A stretch of DNA of 64,000 nucleotides from Terasakiella magnetica (GCA_902729415.1 CACVCF010000057.1:1-64000), one strand, 5' to 3'; shown: positions 28,580 through 38,158, counted from the first letter of the stretch. The notes: generated by a model from the letters alone, not told the origin. Numbers and translations: made by a program.

Positions 28580-31500
28580 ATGCATCTCCTCGCCGCCCAG
28601 GCCGGGACCATTTCCGATGGATCGGAGGCGATCGATCTCGGCCAGAGCGCCGCTGACATGGTGGTGCTGTCGGCGGCCGATACCGAATTGGCCTGTCTGG
28701 CCGCCGCCCATGGCCACGGGTGTGGGACTCCCACCTTGCGTCTGGCTAACCTGCTGCGCCTTGCCCACCCCATGTCGGTGGATCTTTATGTCGAGCAGGT
28801 GATCGAATCCGCGCGGCTGGTGGTGGTGCGGCTGCTGGGCGGGCGCGGTTACTGGCCCTATGGCGTCGAGCAGATCGCCGCCGCCTGCCGGCGCCGCAAG
28901 ATCCCCGTCGCCTTCCTGCCCGGCGCCGACGAGCCCGACCCCGACCTGATGGCCGAATCCACGGTGGCGCCCGAGGCGGTGGAGCGGCTGTGGCGCTATC
29001 TCATGTATGGCGGCCCCGGCAATGCCCGCGCCTTCCTGGGCTATGCCGCCACCTTGATGGGGGAAGATGCCCCATGGCTGGAGCCCGCGCCCCTGCCCCA
29101 GGCCGGGATTTATGGTGAGGCCGATGCCCTGGATGGGCGTCCCCGCGCCTGTGTGGTGTTTTACCGTGCCCAGGTGCTGGCGGGCGACACCGCCCCGGTG
29201 GATGCCCTGCTGGCGGCGTTGCGTGCCGAGGGTCTGGCGGCTTCGGCGCTGTTCGTCCACTCGCTGAAGGAGCCGTTGAGCGCCGGGACGGTGGAAACGG
29301 TGCTGGCTGATGCGCCTTGCGACGTCATCCTCAACACCACCGGCTTTGCTGTCTCGTCGCCGGGCAAGGCCGATGTCGGGCCTTTCGCCGCCGCCGGGTG
29401 TCCGGTGCTGCAAGTGGTGCTGGCCAGCACCAGTGAGCTGGAGTGGCGCGGCGGCACCCAAGGCTTGGGGCCGCGCGATATCGCCATGAACGTGGCCCTG
29501 CCCGAGGTCGATGGCCGTCTGATCACCCGCGCGGTGTCGTTCAAGGCGGCGCGCCGCGACGAGGCCACCCAATGCGATCTCGCCATCCATGCCCCGGTGG
29601 CCGACCGCATCGCCTTCGTCGCCAGATTGGCGGCCAATTGGGCAAGATTGCGGCGCAAGGCGCCGTCGGAGCGGCGGGTGGCGCTGATCCTGGCCAATTA
29701 CCCTAATCGTGACGGGCGTCTGGGCAACGGCGTCGGCCTCGATACCCCGGCGGCCACGATTGAGGTGCTGAAGGCCTTGAAGCAGGCGGGCTATGACCTG
29801 CCCGCGCCGCCCGAAAACGGCAACGCTCTGATCGAGATCATGCAGGCGGGCGCTACCAATGACTGGCGGGCTCTGGCTGGACGCGAAATCCGCGAGACCC
29901 TGGCGCTGCCTGATTATTACGCCTTCTTCAACACTTTGGCCCCGGTGGTGCAAGAGGCGGTGACCCGGCGCTGGGGTGCGCCCGAGGCCGACCCCTTCTT
30001 CGTCAAAGGGCGGCTGCATTGCGGTGATTTCGTTCTGCCCGCAACCCGTTTCGGTAAGATAACGGTCGCGGTGCAGCCGGCGCGCGGCTATAACATCGAC
30101 CCCGCCGCTTCCTATCACGACCCCGATCTGGTGCCGCCGCACAACTATCTGGCCTTCTATGCCTGGGTACAGGATGGTTTTCGCGCCGATGCGGTGGTTC
30201 ACATGGGCAAACATGGCAATCTGGAATGGTTGCCGGGCAAGTCGCTGGCACTGTCGGCGGCGTGTTTCTCCGAGGTGGCGCTGGGGCCGTTGCCCCATCT
30301 CTATCCTTTCATCGTCAACGATCCCGGCGAGGGGACGCAGGCCAAGCGCCGGGCCGGGGCGGTGATTATCGACCACATGACGCCGCCTTTGACCCGCGCC
30401 GAAAGCTATGGCCCCTTGCGCGAGCTGGAGCGGCTGGTGGACGAGTATTACGAGGCAGCGGGCGTCGATCCCCGCCGTCTGGCGGTACTGCGGCGGGAAA
30501 TCCTGACCTTGACCCGCGTGGCCGGGCTGGAAAGCGATCTCGGTATCGCGCCCGACGATGATCCCGACGCGGCGCTGCAAAAACTCGACAACCATCTGTG
30601 CGAGTTGAAGGAGCTTCAGATCCGCGACGGCCTCCACATCTTCGGCCGCGCCCCCGAAGGCGGACAACTGGCCGATCTGCTGGTGGCCCTGGCTCGGGTC
30701 GGACGGGGCGTGAGGCCGGAAGATCTGTCGCTGCTGCGTGCTTTGGCCCAGGATCTGGGACTGGACTTCGATCCCCTCGACTGCGTGCTGGGCGAGCCCT
30801 GGCAGGGTGCGCGCCCGCAGGCCCTGGCCGGGGACGAGCCCTGGCGGACCCAGGGTGATACGGTGGAGCGCCTGGAAGCCCTGGCTCTGGCCCTGGTGAC
30901 CGGCGACAGCCTGCCCGATCCCGCCTGGACCCGCAGCACGGCGGTTCTTACCTGGATCGAAACGAGTTTGCGGCCCCTGGTGGCATCGTGCGGCGCCGCC
31001 GAGCTGGCCGGGCTGCTCACCGGCCTTGGTGGCGGCTTTGTCCCGCCGGGGCCGTCGGGAGCGCCGACGCGGGGCCGTCCCGACGTGCTGCCCACCGGGC
31101 GCAACTTCTATTCCGTCGATACCAGGGTGGTGCCGACGCCCGCCGCCTGGAGCCTGGGGTGGAAATCGGCGCAAATGCTGCTGGAGCGCCATCTTCAGGA
31201 GCACGGTGACTGGCCGAAAAGCATAGCCTTGACCGCCTGGGGAACGTCGAACATGCGCACCGGCGGCGATGACATCGCCCAGGGCCTCGCCCTCATGGGG
31301 GTCAAGCCGCAATGGGACACCGCTTCACGCCGGGTCACCGGCTTCGAGATTCTGCCCGCCTCGGTGCTGGATCGTCCGCGGGTGGATGTGACGCTGCGGG
31401 TGTCGGGATTTTTCCGCGATGCCTTTCCCGGCCTGATCGATCTGTTCGATTCGGCGGCCCGCGCCGTCGCCGCCCTGGACGAACCGCCCGAGACCAATCC

Positions 31501-32278
31501 CCTGGCCACCCGCGTCGCTGAGGAGCGCGGGCGTCTGGAGGCCGAGGGGTGGAGCCCCGGAGATGCGGCCAAGACCGCAGGATTCCGGGTGTTCGGCTCC
31601 AAGCCGGGGGCCTATGGTGCCGGACTTCAGGCCTTGATCGACGAGCGCGGCTGGACCACCAAGGCCGATCTGGCCGCCGCCTATGTCGCCTGGGGCGGCT
31701 GGGCCTATGGTGCCGGGGCGGAGGGCCACGCCGATGCCGAGGGCTTTCGCCGCCGCCTGTCGCGGATCGAGGCGGTGGTGCAGAACCAGGACAACCGCGA
31801 GCACGATCTGTTGGATTCCGACGATTATTATCAGTTCGAAGGCGGAATGAGCGCGGCGGTCGAGGCGGAATCGGGCCAGGCGCCGGCGGTGTATCATCCC
31901 GATCATTCGCGGCCTGAAAGTCCCCGCATCCGCACCCTGGAGGAAGAGATCGCCCGTATCGTCCGCGGCCGGGTGGTCAATCCCAAATGGATTCGGGGCG
32001 TGATGCGCCACGGTTATAAGGGCGCCTTCGAGATGGCGGCCAGCGTCGATTATCTGTTCGCCTTCGCCGCCACCACCCATGCGGTCAAGGACCACCATTT
32101 CGATCTGGTGGCCGAGGCCTATCTGGCCGACGCCGAGGTGTTGGAGTTTCTGGAGGCCAACAACAAGGCGGCGCTGGCGGAAATCCGCGCCCGGCTCAAA
32201 GAGGCGCTGGAGCGCGGTCTTTGGCATCCCCGCAGCAACCGCATCCACGCTTTGCTGGAGGGGGAGGGTACATGCTGA
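28580..32278 (+). CDS. cobN: Cobaltochelatase subunit CobN
   Basis: 1232 residues, the usual CobN size. It shows the CobN/Mg-chelatase H landmarks ALILANYPNRDGRLGNGVGLD, VHMGKHGNLEWLPGK, PFIVNDPGEGTQAKRRAGA, TPPLTRAESYGPL and the late YLFAFAATTHAVKDHHFD. With CobS and CobT, not in this window, it inserts Co2+ into hydrogenobyrinic acid a,c-diamide, the aerobic route. AAGGA lies 6 bp before the ATG at 28580; a GTG at 28577 is also possible. The upstream inverted repeat and larger gap may set its level apart from cobW. Confidence 0.97.
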   Translation: MHLLAAQAGTISDGSEAIDLGQSAADMVVLSAADTELACLAAAHGHGCGTPTLRLANLLRLAHPMSVDLYVEQVIESARLVVVRLLGGRGYWPYGVEQIAAACRRRKIPVAFLPGADEPDPDLMAESTVAPEAVERLWRYLMYGGPGNARAFLGYAATLMGEDAPWLEPAPLPQAGIYGEADALDGRPRACVVFYRAQVLAGDTAPVDALLAALRAEGLAASALFVHSLKEPLSAGTVETVLADAPCDVILNTTGFAVSSPGKADVGPFAAAGCPVLQVVLASTSELEWRGGTQGLGPRDIAMNVALPEVDGRLITRAVSFKAARRDEATQCDLAIHAPVADRIAFVARLAANWARLRRKAPSERRVALILANYPNRDGRLGNGVGLDTPAATIEVLKALKQAGYDLPAPPENGNALIEIMQAGATNDWRALAGREIRETLALPDYYAFFNTLAPVVQEAVTRRWGAPEADPFFVKGRLHCGDFVLPATRFGKITVAVQPARGYNIDPAASYHDPDLVPPHNYLAFYAWVQDGFRADAVVHMGKHGNLEWLPGKSLALSAACFSEVALGPLPHLYPFIVNDPGEGTQAKRRAGAVIIDHMTPPLTRAESYGPLRELERLVDEYYEAAGVDPRRLAVLRREILTLTRVAGLESDLGIAPDDDPDAALQKLDNHLCELKELQIRDGLHIFGRAPEGGQLADLLVALARVGRGVRPEDLSLLRALAQDLGLDFDPLDCVLGEPWQGARPQALAGDEPWRTQGDTVERLEALALALVTGDSLPDPAWTRSTAVLTWIETSLRPLVASCGAAELAGLLTGLGGGFVPPGPSGAPTRGRPDVLPTGRNFYSVDTRVVPTPAAWSLGWKSAQMLLERHLQEHGDWPKSIALTAWGTSNMRTGGDDIAQGLALMGVKPQWDTASRRVTGFEILPASVLDRPRVDVTLRVSGFFRDAFPGLIDLFDSAARAVAALDEPPETNPLATRVAEERGRLEAEGWSPGDAAKTAGFRVFGSKPGAYGAGLQALIDERGWTTKADLAAAYVAWGGWAYGAGAEGHADAEGFRRRLSRIEAVVQNQDNREHDLLDSDDYYQFEGGMSAAVEAESGQAPAVYHPDHSRPESPRIRTLEEEIARIVRGRVVNPKWIRGVMRHGYKGAFEMAASVDYLFAFAATTHAVKDHHFDLVAEAYLADAEVLEFLEANNKAALAEIRARLKEALERGLWHPRSNRIHALLEGEGTC

Positions 32279-32373
32279 CGCGGCGGGCTTTTCTGCTGAT
32301 TCTGATCGCCTTGGCCGGAACCATGGGCGGTTATCTGCTGGCCTTGCGGCGCCGGGACGGCCTCAAGCGATAG
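32272..32373 (+). CDS. 33-residue single-span membrane peptide
   Basis: The ATG lies inside the last codons of cobN and follows a strong purine-rich site (GGAGGGGGAGGG). The product begins MLTRRAFLLILIALAGTMGG: positive residues, one hydrophobic helix (~7-25), then a basic tail (LRRRDGLKR). Translation is probably coupled to cobN termination. Its last 11 bases overlap the convergent gene. I do not recognise a family; cobalt-uptake small proteins are an idea by location only. Confidence 0.5.
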   Translation: MLTRRAFLLILIALAGTMGGYLLALRRRDGLKR

Positions 32374-33970
32374 CGTTGGCCTTGCGGCCGATGCGGTCAT
32401 AGATCTGGCCGACCTGGATCAGCAAGGCGGCGCGGTTGATCTCCTCTCCGCTCAAGGCTTCGCGCACCAGGGCGCCGATGCGGGTGAAGGTAGCCTCCTC
32501 GGGATCACCCGCGAAGACCATGGGAAAGGCGCCGATCAGGGTCAGCGCCCCGTCCAGTTGGGTGGCAAAGCGCTTGCGGCCCATGACCTGCCAGCACTCC
32601 ACCAACTTTTCCACCGAGGCCAGCACCACGTCCATGTGCAGCCGCCGCCGCAGGGCCTCGCGCAGTTGGAACGCCAGCTCGCGCGGACGGCGGAGGATTT
32701 CCAACGGAATGAAGGGCCGCTTGGCGCCTACTCCGCTCATGTCTCGCGCCGCGCCGATGCAGACGGCGTAAAGCTCGGCAAAGCCGAAGACGTTGTCACC
32801 GTGACTGGTGAACAGCATGATGGGCAAGATATCGGCCAGATAGGTGTTAAAGGTCTCGTCGATGACCTTGCACCGCTCGCGCAGATAAGTGGCCGAGGTC
32901 TCGGCGTGGGCGCCCAGCCCCAGCAATTCATCGCGGGCCTGCTTGAACAGGCGGGTATTGAAGTCCAGCAGGGTGCGGATGAACTGGAAGTCGGCGGATG
33001 GCGGCAGGTCGAGGCCCATCTCGGCGGCGCGGGCGCGGAGTGCGGCCATGAGGTCGAGGGCGTCCTGCTCGTGCGAGTCGAGGATGTTGGGCGAAGGCAC
33101 CCGCACCCGGACCTGACGCATCACCGTCTCCTGGCCCAGGGTGAAATGGACGCCGAGGATCGAGTAATTGCGGGGACATTCGACCGGCATTTCCACCACC
33201 TTGTAGGTGGGGGTGGTGCCGCTGCCCCGGAGGGCGGCGGCCTGCTTGGCCTCGGCCGAGCCATGGGCGGCGGCCAGCTTTGACAGCCGCGACAGCAAGA
33301 TCTTCCAGATGACGTTCTGCTTCTCGGTGATGAAGGCCTTGCGCAAGGCCTGATCGGCCAGAATTTCGGGGGTGACAAAGCGGTAAACCCGGCGCTCCAG
33401 CCCCAGCCTGCTCTGATCGAGCAGTGGTCCGGCGACAAAGCCGCCGATCAGATCCCGAAACGCGTCGGTGAACAAGAAGAAGGGCTGGGTGTGGCTATAG
33501 GCGATGGATGGCGGCGGCGGCGGCGGAACCCGCAACAGCTCGATCCGGCGATGAAGCATGTGAGTGGCGAATTCGGCCACCATGCCCTCGGCAGTGCTCG
33601 GGTCGGCAGGCGGAACCGGCGGGGTGGTGGACGGTACGGCAGGAACGACGTCGGCGGCGCGGCGCTGCGGGGTGGGGGCCGCTACGCCGTGCAGGGCCTG
33701 CCATGCCCGCGCGATCTCGGGCCGTTTGTCCATCACCACCTGGATGACTTCACGCGCCAGGGTCTTTTGCTCGTCCCAGCCATGGCCGATGATTCCGGCA
33801 GCGAAGGCATCTTGGATGGTGGTAAGGAAGTCGGAATCGCCTTCCCGCCGCAGCAGAGTGCGCAGCACCTCGGACATGAAACGCAGCAGGGTGTCGGGCT
33901 CGGAAATGCCGTCCAGTTTTTTCAGCAATTCTTGCTGTAACAGCAACTGTTCGGCGGGAAGATCACTCAT
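32363..33970 (-). CDS. Unrecognised 535-residue soluble protein
   Basis: I do not recognise this protein. The N-terminal ~100 residues look helical (LLQQELLKKLDGISEPDTLLRFMSEV begins that region), followed by a Pro/Ala/Val-rich linker (~97-125, plus a PPPPPP run near 148-153) and a large C-terminal region (~155-535) of mixed helical sequence without membrane segments or signal peptide. Good codon use and full length argue that it is a real gene. It lies 2 bp after the CreA-like gene on the same strand, so the two probably share a transcript. Confidence 0.75.
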   Translation of the reverse strand: MSDLPAEQLLLQQELLKKLDGISEPDTLLRFMSEVLRTLLRREGDSDFLTTIQDAFAAGIIGHGWDEQKTLAREVIQVVMDKRPEIARAWQALHGVAAPTPQRRAADVVPAVPSTTPPVPPADPSTAEGMVAEFATHMLHRRIELLRVPPPPPPSIAYSHTQPFFLFTDAFRDLIGGFVAGPLLDQSRLGLERRVYRFVTPEILADQALRKAFITEKQNVIWKILLSRLSKLAAAHGSAEAKQAAALRGSGTTPTYKVVEMPVECPRNYSILGVHFTLGQETVMRQVRVRVPSPNILDSHEQDALDLMAALRARAAEMGLDLPPSADFQFIRTLLDFNTRLFKQARDELLGLGAHAETSATYLRERCKVIDETFNTYLADILPIMLFTSHGDNVFGFAELYAVCIGAARDMSGVGAKRPFIPLEILRRPRELAFQLREALRRRLHMDVVLASVEKLVECWQVMGRKRFATQLDGALTLIGAFPMVFAGDPEEATFTRIGALVREALSGEEINRAALLIQVGQIYDRIGRKANAIA

Positions 33971-33972
33971 GC

Positions 33973-34443
33973 TTACGGCTTCCAGTTCTTTTCGATGGCG
34001 ACCGCCGAAACCGAGTTCTTGGGTGAGCCGTCGACGATCTTGTCGCTGTAGACCAGATAGACCAGCACATCGCGCTTTTTATCGTGAAAACGGACCACCT
34101 GCATGGTCTTGAACAGTAGCGAGGTGTCTTTCTTGAACACGGTCTCGCCATCCTTCAAGGAATCACTCAGGCGGATCGGCCCCACCTGACGGCAGGCGAT
34201 GGAGGCGTCGGAGGTATCCTCTGCCACGCCCAGCCCCCCTTTGATGCCGCCGGTCTTGGCCCGTGACAGATAGCAGGTGACGCCCGGAACCTTGGCGTCG
34301 TCGAAGGCTTCGACCACGATCTTGTCGTTGGGGCCCAGCGCCTTGAATACGGTGGAGACGCTGCCGATTTCCTCGGCCCTGGCGGGCGCGGCGGCGAGAA
34401 GGGTCAGGGCAAGGATCGTCGGTCCAGCGTATTTCAGGGTCAT
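33973..34443 (-). CDS. creA: CreA family protein
   Basis: 156 residues with a signal peptide (cleavage near APARAEE). The core [24 protein letters not shown], then [21 protein letters not shown] and [12 protein letters not shown], matches CreA (DUF-type periplasmic protein) with its two conserved cysteines. Function is unknown in E. coli despite the name. It is expressed away from the FmdE-like gene. Confidence 0.9.
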   Translation of the reverse strand: MTLKYAGPTILALTLLAAAPARAEEIGSVSTVFKALGPNDKIVVEAFDDAKVPGVTCYLSRAKTGGIKGGLGVAEDTSDASIACRQVGPIRLSDSLKDGETVFKKDTSLLFKTMQVVRFHDKKRDVLVYLVYSDKIVDGSPKNSVSAVAIEKNWKP

Positions 34444-34615
34444 CTCAAATCATCCGATAAGTTGCTGACAGTAGACAAGGTTCGGCACTACAACACCATA
34501 CTGCGGAAAGTTTTATATGACTGTGAACAAGACGACATATGGCCTGACCAAGCTCAAGGCCGAGGCCCTTCTCCCCCCGGCATGGTGGTTGCCTCAATGA
34601 TACGAGGCTCCAATC
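34444..34615. other. Divergent gap between creA and the FmdE-like gene
   Basis: 172 bp with no convincing gene. It is more AT-rich than its surroundings and must hold both divergent promoters. A small GCCTC...GAGGC hairpin lies near 34590. No clear -35/-10 pair stands out. Confidence 0.4.
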
Positions 34616-35224
34616 ATGCCGTTTCCCGCCTTTTTCGACGATGCCCCCCGCATCACCCTGCGTGATCCTCTGTCGGCCTTTCTCGGTGCGCCGACGGATG
34701 GGGTGATGGTGTACCGCTATGAGGACGCGGTGCGGCTGGCTGGCCATTCCTGTCCCACCGTGGCTGGGGCATGGCTGATGACCATCGCCGCCTTGAAGGC
34801 GTTGTGGCCGGCCGAGACCCCGGAACGCGGCGGTGTCGAGGTTCTTTTGAACGACGCCCAGGACGAAGGCGTCACCGGCGTCATCGCGGCGGTGGCGGGT
34901 TTGCTGACCGGCGCCGCCGGGCCGGGCGGCTTCAAGGGGCTGGCGGGCCGGTTTGGCCGCAACGACCTGCTGCGTTTCGAAATGCCGATGTCGGCCGAGC
35001 TGGGCTTTCGCCGCATTGATACCGGGCGTATCGTTGTGGTTCATTACCATCCCGAACTGGTCCCCGCCGATCCCGAGATGCGGGTCCGGCTTCAGGCGGT
35101 TCTCAGCGGCCAGGGCGATGATACCGACCGCGAGCGCTTCGCGGCGCTGTGGCAGGACCGGGTCCGGCGCATCCTGGAGGATTTCGAGACGGAATCCGGT
35201 TTGATCCGGGTCTCGGAGACGTGA
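34616..35224 (+). CDS. FmdE-like domain protein
   Basis: 202 residues. The stretch RLAGHSCPTVAGAWLMTIAA resembles the GHxCPG...G motif of FmdE (formylmethanofuran dehydrogenase E-like) domains, with later DAQDEGVTGVIAAVAGLLTG and KGLAGRFGRNDLL. FmdE-like proteins occur widely outside methanogens, often with metal or molybdenum metabolism. The Cys in HSCP may bind metal; the second Cys cluster of some FmdE proteins is absent. The call is tentative; the gene stands alone before the metK riboswitch. Confidence 0.55.
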   Translation: MPFPAFFDDAPRITLRDPLSAFLGAPTDGVMVYRYEDAVRLAGHSCPTVAGAWLMTIAALKALWPAETPERGGVEVLLNDAQDEGVTGVIAAVAGLLTGAAGPGGFKGLAGRFGRNDLLRFEMPMSAELGFRRIDTGRIVVVHYHPELVPADPEMRVRLQAVLSGQGDDTDRERFAALWQDRVRRILEDFETESGLIRVSET

Positions 35225-35330
35225 AATACCCCTAAGTTTCATGGGCTTCCCCGGCAGGGGGCGATATTTCTTGACGACTCGGCCCCACCCCTGTCAGAAG
35301 ATCGCGCTAAGGCCGGATGATCCGCCCTTC

Positions 35331-35378
35331 CGTGGAGATTTTGACCGCTTGCCGCCACGTTAAATCCGGCTAAGTGGG
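35331..35378 (+). promoter_or_regulatory. SAM-II riboswitch upstream of metK
   Basis: The region shows the SAM-II pattern: P1 formed by CGTGG (35331-35335) with CCACG (35355-35359), the GATTTTGACCGCTTGC loop segment, and the hallmark CCACGTTAAA followed by GGCTAA that forms the H-type pseudoknot. It lies ~70 bp before the metK start and ends the leader near the ribosome site, fitting translational repression when SAM is high. SAM-II is an alphaproteobacterial class controlling methionine/SAM genes. Confidence 0.8.
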
Positions 35379-35450
35379 TGCATCACGATGGCGTTACAAA
35401 GCTTCTGATGCCCCTGGTCCCGTACAGATTGGAACTAGGAGGGCTTGCCC

Positions 35451-36617
35451 GTGTCCAAGAAGAATTACCTCTTTACCAGCGAATCGGTGTCCGAAGGCCA
35501 TCCCGATAAGGTTGCCGACCGTATCTCCGATGCCGTCGTCGATGCGTTCCTTGGCGCCGATCCCCACGCCCGCGTGGCGGTCGAGACGCTGTGCACCACC
35601 AATCTGGTGGTTCTGGCCGGTGAAGTCCGCGGCCCCGGCTCCATCACCAAGGATCTGATGGAAGAGACCGCCCGCCACGCTATCAAGGATATCGGCTACG
35701 AGCAGGACGGCTTCCACTGGAAGAATGCCAAGGTCCAGGTTCATGTCCACTCCCAGTCTGCTGACATCGCTGTCGGCGTCGACGCCGACGGTGACAAGGA
35801 CGAGGGCGCGGGCGATCAGGGCATCATGTTCGGCTATGCCGTCAACGAGACCGAATCTCTGATGCCGGCGCCGATCCATCTGGCCCATTCCATGCTGAAG
35901 TCGCTGGCCGAGGCCCGCCATTCCGGCGCCGCCGCGCTGCTTGGCCCCGATTCCAAGAGTCAGGTGACCCTGGAATACCGCGACGGCAAGCCGGTCCGCG
36001 CCTCTTCCATCGTTATCTCCACCCAGCATGACGCCAGCCTGTCCCAGGCCGATGTCCGCGAGCTGGTGCGTCCGCACGTGATCAATTGTCTGCCCCAGGG
36101 CTGGATGTGCGACGAGGCCCATTTCTACGTCAACCCCACCGGCCGTTTTGTCATCGGCGGTCCCGACGGCGATTGCGGCCTGACTGGCCGCAAGATCATC
36201 GTCGACACTTATGGTGGCGCCGCGCCCCATGGCGGCGGGGCGTTCTCGGGCAAGGATCCGACCAAGGTCGACCGCTCGGCGGCGTATGCCGCGCGCTATC
36301 TGGCCAAGAACGTGGTTGCCTCGGGTCTGGCCGACAAGTGCGTCATCCAGCTCAGCTATGCCATCGGCGTCTCCAAGCCGCTGTCGGTCTATGTCGATAC
36401 CTCGGGCACCTGCAAGGTCGACGAGGACAAGCTGTCGGACGTGTTGCAGCAGCTGATGGATCTTAGCCCCCGCGGCATCCGCACCCATCTCGGCCTCAAC
36501 AAGCCCATCTACGCCCGCACCGCCGCGTATGGCCATTTCGGCCGTACGCCCGATGCGGATGGCGGTTTCTCCTGGGAGAGGACCGACCTGGTGGAACAGC
36601 TCAAGAAGGCGTTCTGA
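35451..36617 (+). CDS. metK: S-adenosylmethionine synthetase MetK
   Basis: 388 residues from a GTG at 35451, chosen because AGGAGG ends 8 bp before it; a TTG at 35445 would be too close. Signatures are [25 protein letters not shown] and the P-loop-like [16 protein letters not shown]. It makes SAM from methionine and ATP. The upstream SAM-II riboswitch would give product feedback. A terminator-shaped hairpin follows, but lies inside the start of trmB. Confidence 0.97.
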   Translation: MSKKNYLFTSESVSEGHPDKVADRISDAVVDAFLGADPHARVAVETLCTTNLVVLAGEVRGPGSITKDLMEETARHAIKDIGYEQDGFHWKNAKVQVHVHSQSADIAVGVDADGDKDEGAGDQGIMFGYAVNETESLMPAPIHLAHSMLKSLAEARHSGAAALLGPDSKSQVTLEYRDGKPVRASSIVISTQHDASLSQADVRELVRPHVINCLPQGWMCDEAHFYVNPTGRFVIGGPDGDCGLTGRKIIVDTYGGAAPHGGGAFSGKDPTKVDRSAAYAARYLAKNVVASGLADKCVIQLSYAIGVSKPLSVYVDTSGTCKVDEDKLSDVLQQLMDLSPRGIRTHLGLNKPIYARTAAYGHFGRTPDADGGFSWERTDLVEQLKKAF

Positions 36618-36625
36618 GCCGTCCC

Positions 36626-37345
36626 ATGAGCGAAAGCGAAGAAAAAGGGGCCGCGGCACCGCCGCGGCCCCGTTTTTACGGTCGGCGCAGCGGCAAGGCC
36701 CTGCGCCGCAACGCCCTGGATCTGCTCGGCGGTCTTTTGCCTCAACTGGCCATCGCCGTGCCGGGACCGGAGCTTCGGATCGAGCCTTCGGCCCTGTTCG
36801 CATCGCCGCCGGATCAGGTCTGGCTGGAGGTGGGATTCGGCGGCGGCGAGCATCTTGCCGATCTGGCCGAGGCCAACCCCCGGATCGGCCTGATCGGCTG
36901 CGAGGTTTTTCGCAACGGCATCGCCAGTCTGCTGGGCCATGTCCAGAGCCGTGGCCTCGACAATATCCGCATCTTTCCCGATGACGTCCGCCAATTGCTG
37001 CCCGCCCTGCCCGACGGGTCGCTGGGGCGTGTCTTCGTGCTGTTTCCCGATCCCTGGCCCAAGACGCGGCACGCCTACCGCCGCTTCATCTGTCCGGACA
37101 ATCTCGACGTGCTGGCACGCGTGCTGATGGATGGCGGCGAACTGCGGGTCGCCAGCGACGACCCCATCTATGCCGCCTGGGCTGCCCGTCATCTGGCCGA
37201 GCATGCCGGTTTCGAGAAGGTTCACGCCACCACCCGGCGCGAGAGTCTGCCGCTCGACTGGCCCCAGACCCGCTACGAACAGAAATGCCTGGCCCAGCGC
37301 GCGCCCACCTTCTTCCTCTACCGGCGGCGGCCACGGGTGGTTTAA
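36626..37345 (+). CDS. trmB: tRNA (guanine-N7)-methyltransferase TrmB
   Basis: 239 residues. After a variable N-terminus it shows RFYGRRSGKALR, the SAM-binding WLEVGFGGGEHLA, CEVFRNGIASLL, and the catalytic FPDPWPKTRH signature. TrmB forms m7G46 in tRNA. It uses SAM made by the upstream metK, 8 bp away. Codons ~8-17 double as a perfect terminator hairpin (36647-36677), so expression from the metK promoter may be attenuated. The RFYGRR motif begins at the T tract itself, so a later start would lose conserved sequence. Confidence 0.95.
   Translation: MSESEEKGAAAPPRPRFYGRRSGKALRRNALDLLGGLLPQLAIAVPGPELRIEPSALFASPPDQVWLEVGFGGGEHLADLAEANPRIGLIGCEVFRNGIASLLGHVQSRGLDNIRIFPDDVRQLLPALPDGSLGRVFVLFPDPWPKTRHAYRRFICPDNLDVLARVLMDGGELRVASDDPIYAAWAARHLAEHAGFEKVHATTRRESLPLDWPQTRYEQKCLAQRAPTFFLYRRRPRVV
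36647..36677 (+). terminator. Terminator-like hairpin inside the 5' end of trmB
   Basis: A perfect 11-bp GC-only stem (GGGGCCGCGGC at 36647-36657 with its complement at 36661-36671), ACC loop, then GTTTTT. No other metK terminator is present, so this probably ends most metK transcripts while also encoding the TrmB N-terminus (codons from GGG GCC to CGT TTT). An AAAAA run before the stem would give a T tract on the other strand too. Confidence 0.8.
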
Positions 37346-37366
37346 ATCATCATTAAAGGTGGGGCC

Positions 37367-38158
37367 ATGCGTCTTGTCACCTGGAACATCAATTCGATCC
37401 GCCTTCGCATCGACGCCTTGCGGCAGGTGAATTCCTTGATGGCGCCCGATGTGGTGTGCCTTCAGGAGATCAAGGTCGATGATCCCTTGTTCCCCGAGGC
37501 CGAGTGCCGCGCCATGGGGTTTGATCATATCGCCTTCCACGGCATGAAGGGCTATAACGGCGTTGCCGTGCTGTCCAAGCGCCCGATCACGAGGGTTCAG
37601 ACCCCCTCCTGGTGTAAGCGCGAGGACCGCCGTCATCTTATCGCCACCCTGGAGAACGGGGTGGATGTCCATAGCCTCTATATCCCGGCGGGCGGCGATA
37701 TTCCCGACCCGGACCTCAACGACAAGTTCGCCCACAAACTGGCATTCGTGCGCGAGGTCACCGCCTGGATGGCCGCGACTATCCGGCCCGAGGACAAGGC
37801 GATCGTGGCGGGTGATTTCAACATCGCGCCGCTGGAAACCGATGTGTGGTCGCACAAGCAGATGGTGAAGGTGGTCAGCCACACCCCGGCAGAGGTGGGG
37901 CTGTTGAATGGCATGCAGGCGGCAATCCCTATGGTTGACGCCGTCCGCCACTTTGTTCCGCCTTCGGAACGCCTCTATACGTGGTGGAGCTACCGCTCGC
38001 CCGATTGGGAGAGGAACGACCGGGGTCGCCGTCTGGATCACGTCTGGGTGACGCCCGCTTTGGCGCCCTCCCTGCGTTCGGCCCTGGTGGCGCGCGAAGT
38101 GCGGTCATGGACCCAGCCCTCGGATCATGTGCCGGTGATGGTTGATCTCGATTTATAG
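37367..38158 (+). CDS. xthA: Exodeoxyribonuclease III
   Basis: 263 residues. EEP-fold AP endonuclease/3'-exonuclease signatures: LVTWNINSIRLR, VCLQEIKVDD with the catalytic Glu, GYNGVAVLSK, AGDFNIAPLETDVW and the final RRLDHVWVTP and PSDHVPVMVDL. It repairs abasic sites. It follows trmB by 21 bp; its stop overlaps the convergent regulator gene by 6 bp. Confidence 0.96.
   Translation: MRLVTWNINSIRLRIDALRQVNSLMAPDVVCLQEIKVDDPLFPEAECRAMGFDHIAFHGMKGYNGVAVLSKRPITRVQTPSWCKREDRRHLIATLENGVDVHSLYIPAGGDIPDPDLNDKFAHKLAFVREVTAWMAATIRPEDKAIVAGDFNIAPLETDVWSHKQMVKVVSHTPAEVGLLNGMQAAIPMVDAVRHFVPPSERLYTWWSYRSPDWERNDRGRRLDHVWVTPALAPSLRSALVAREVRSWTQPSDHVPVMVDLDL

Noticed and set aside
28340..31312. 990-codon open frame opposite cobN
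   Set aside because: It is antisense to a clear CobN coding region; the His/Gln/Arg-rich product is typical of high-GC shadow frames.
34518..34601. 27-codon frame upstream of the FmdE-like gene
   Set aside because: No ribosome site and no features; it is likely leader DNA.
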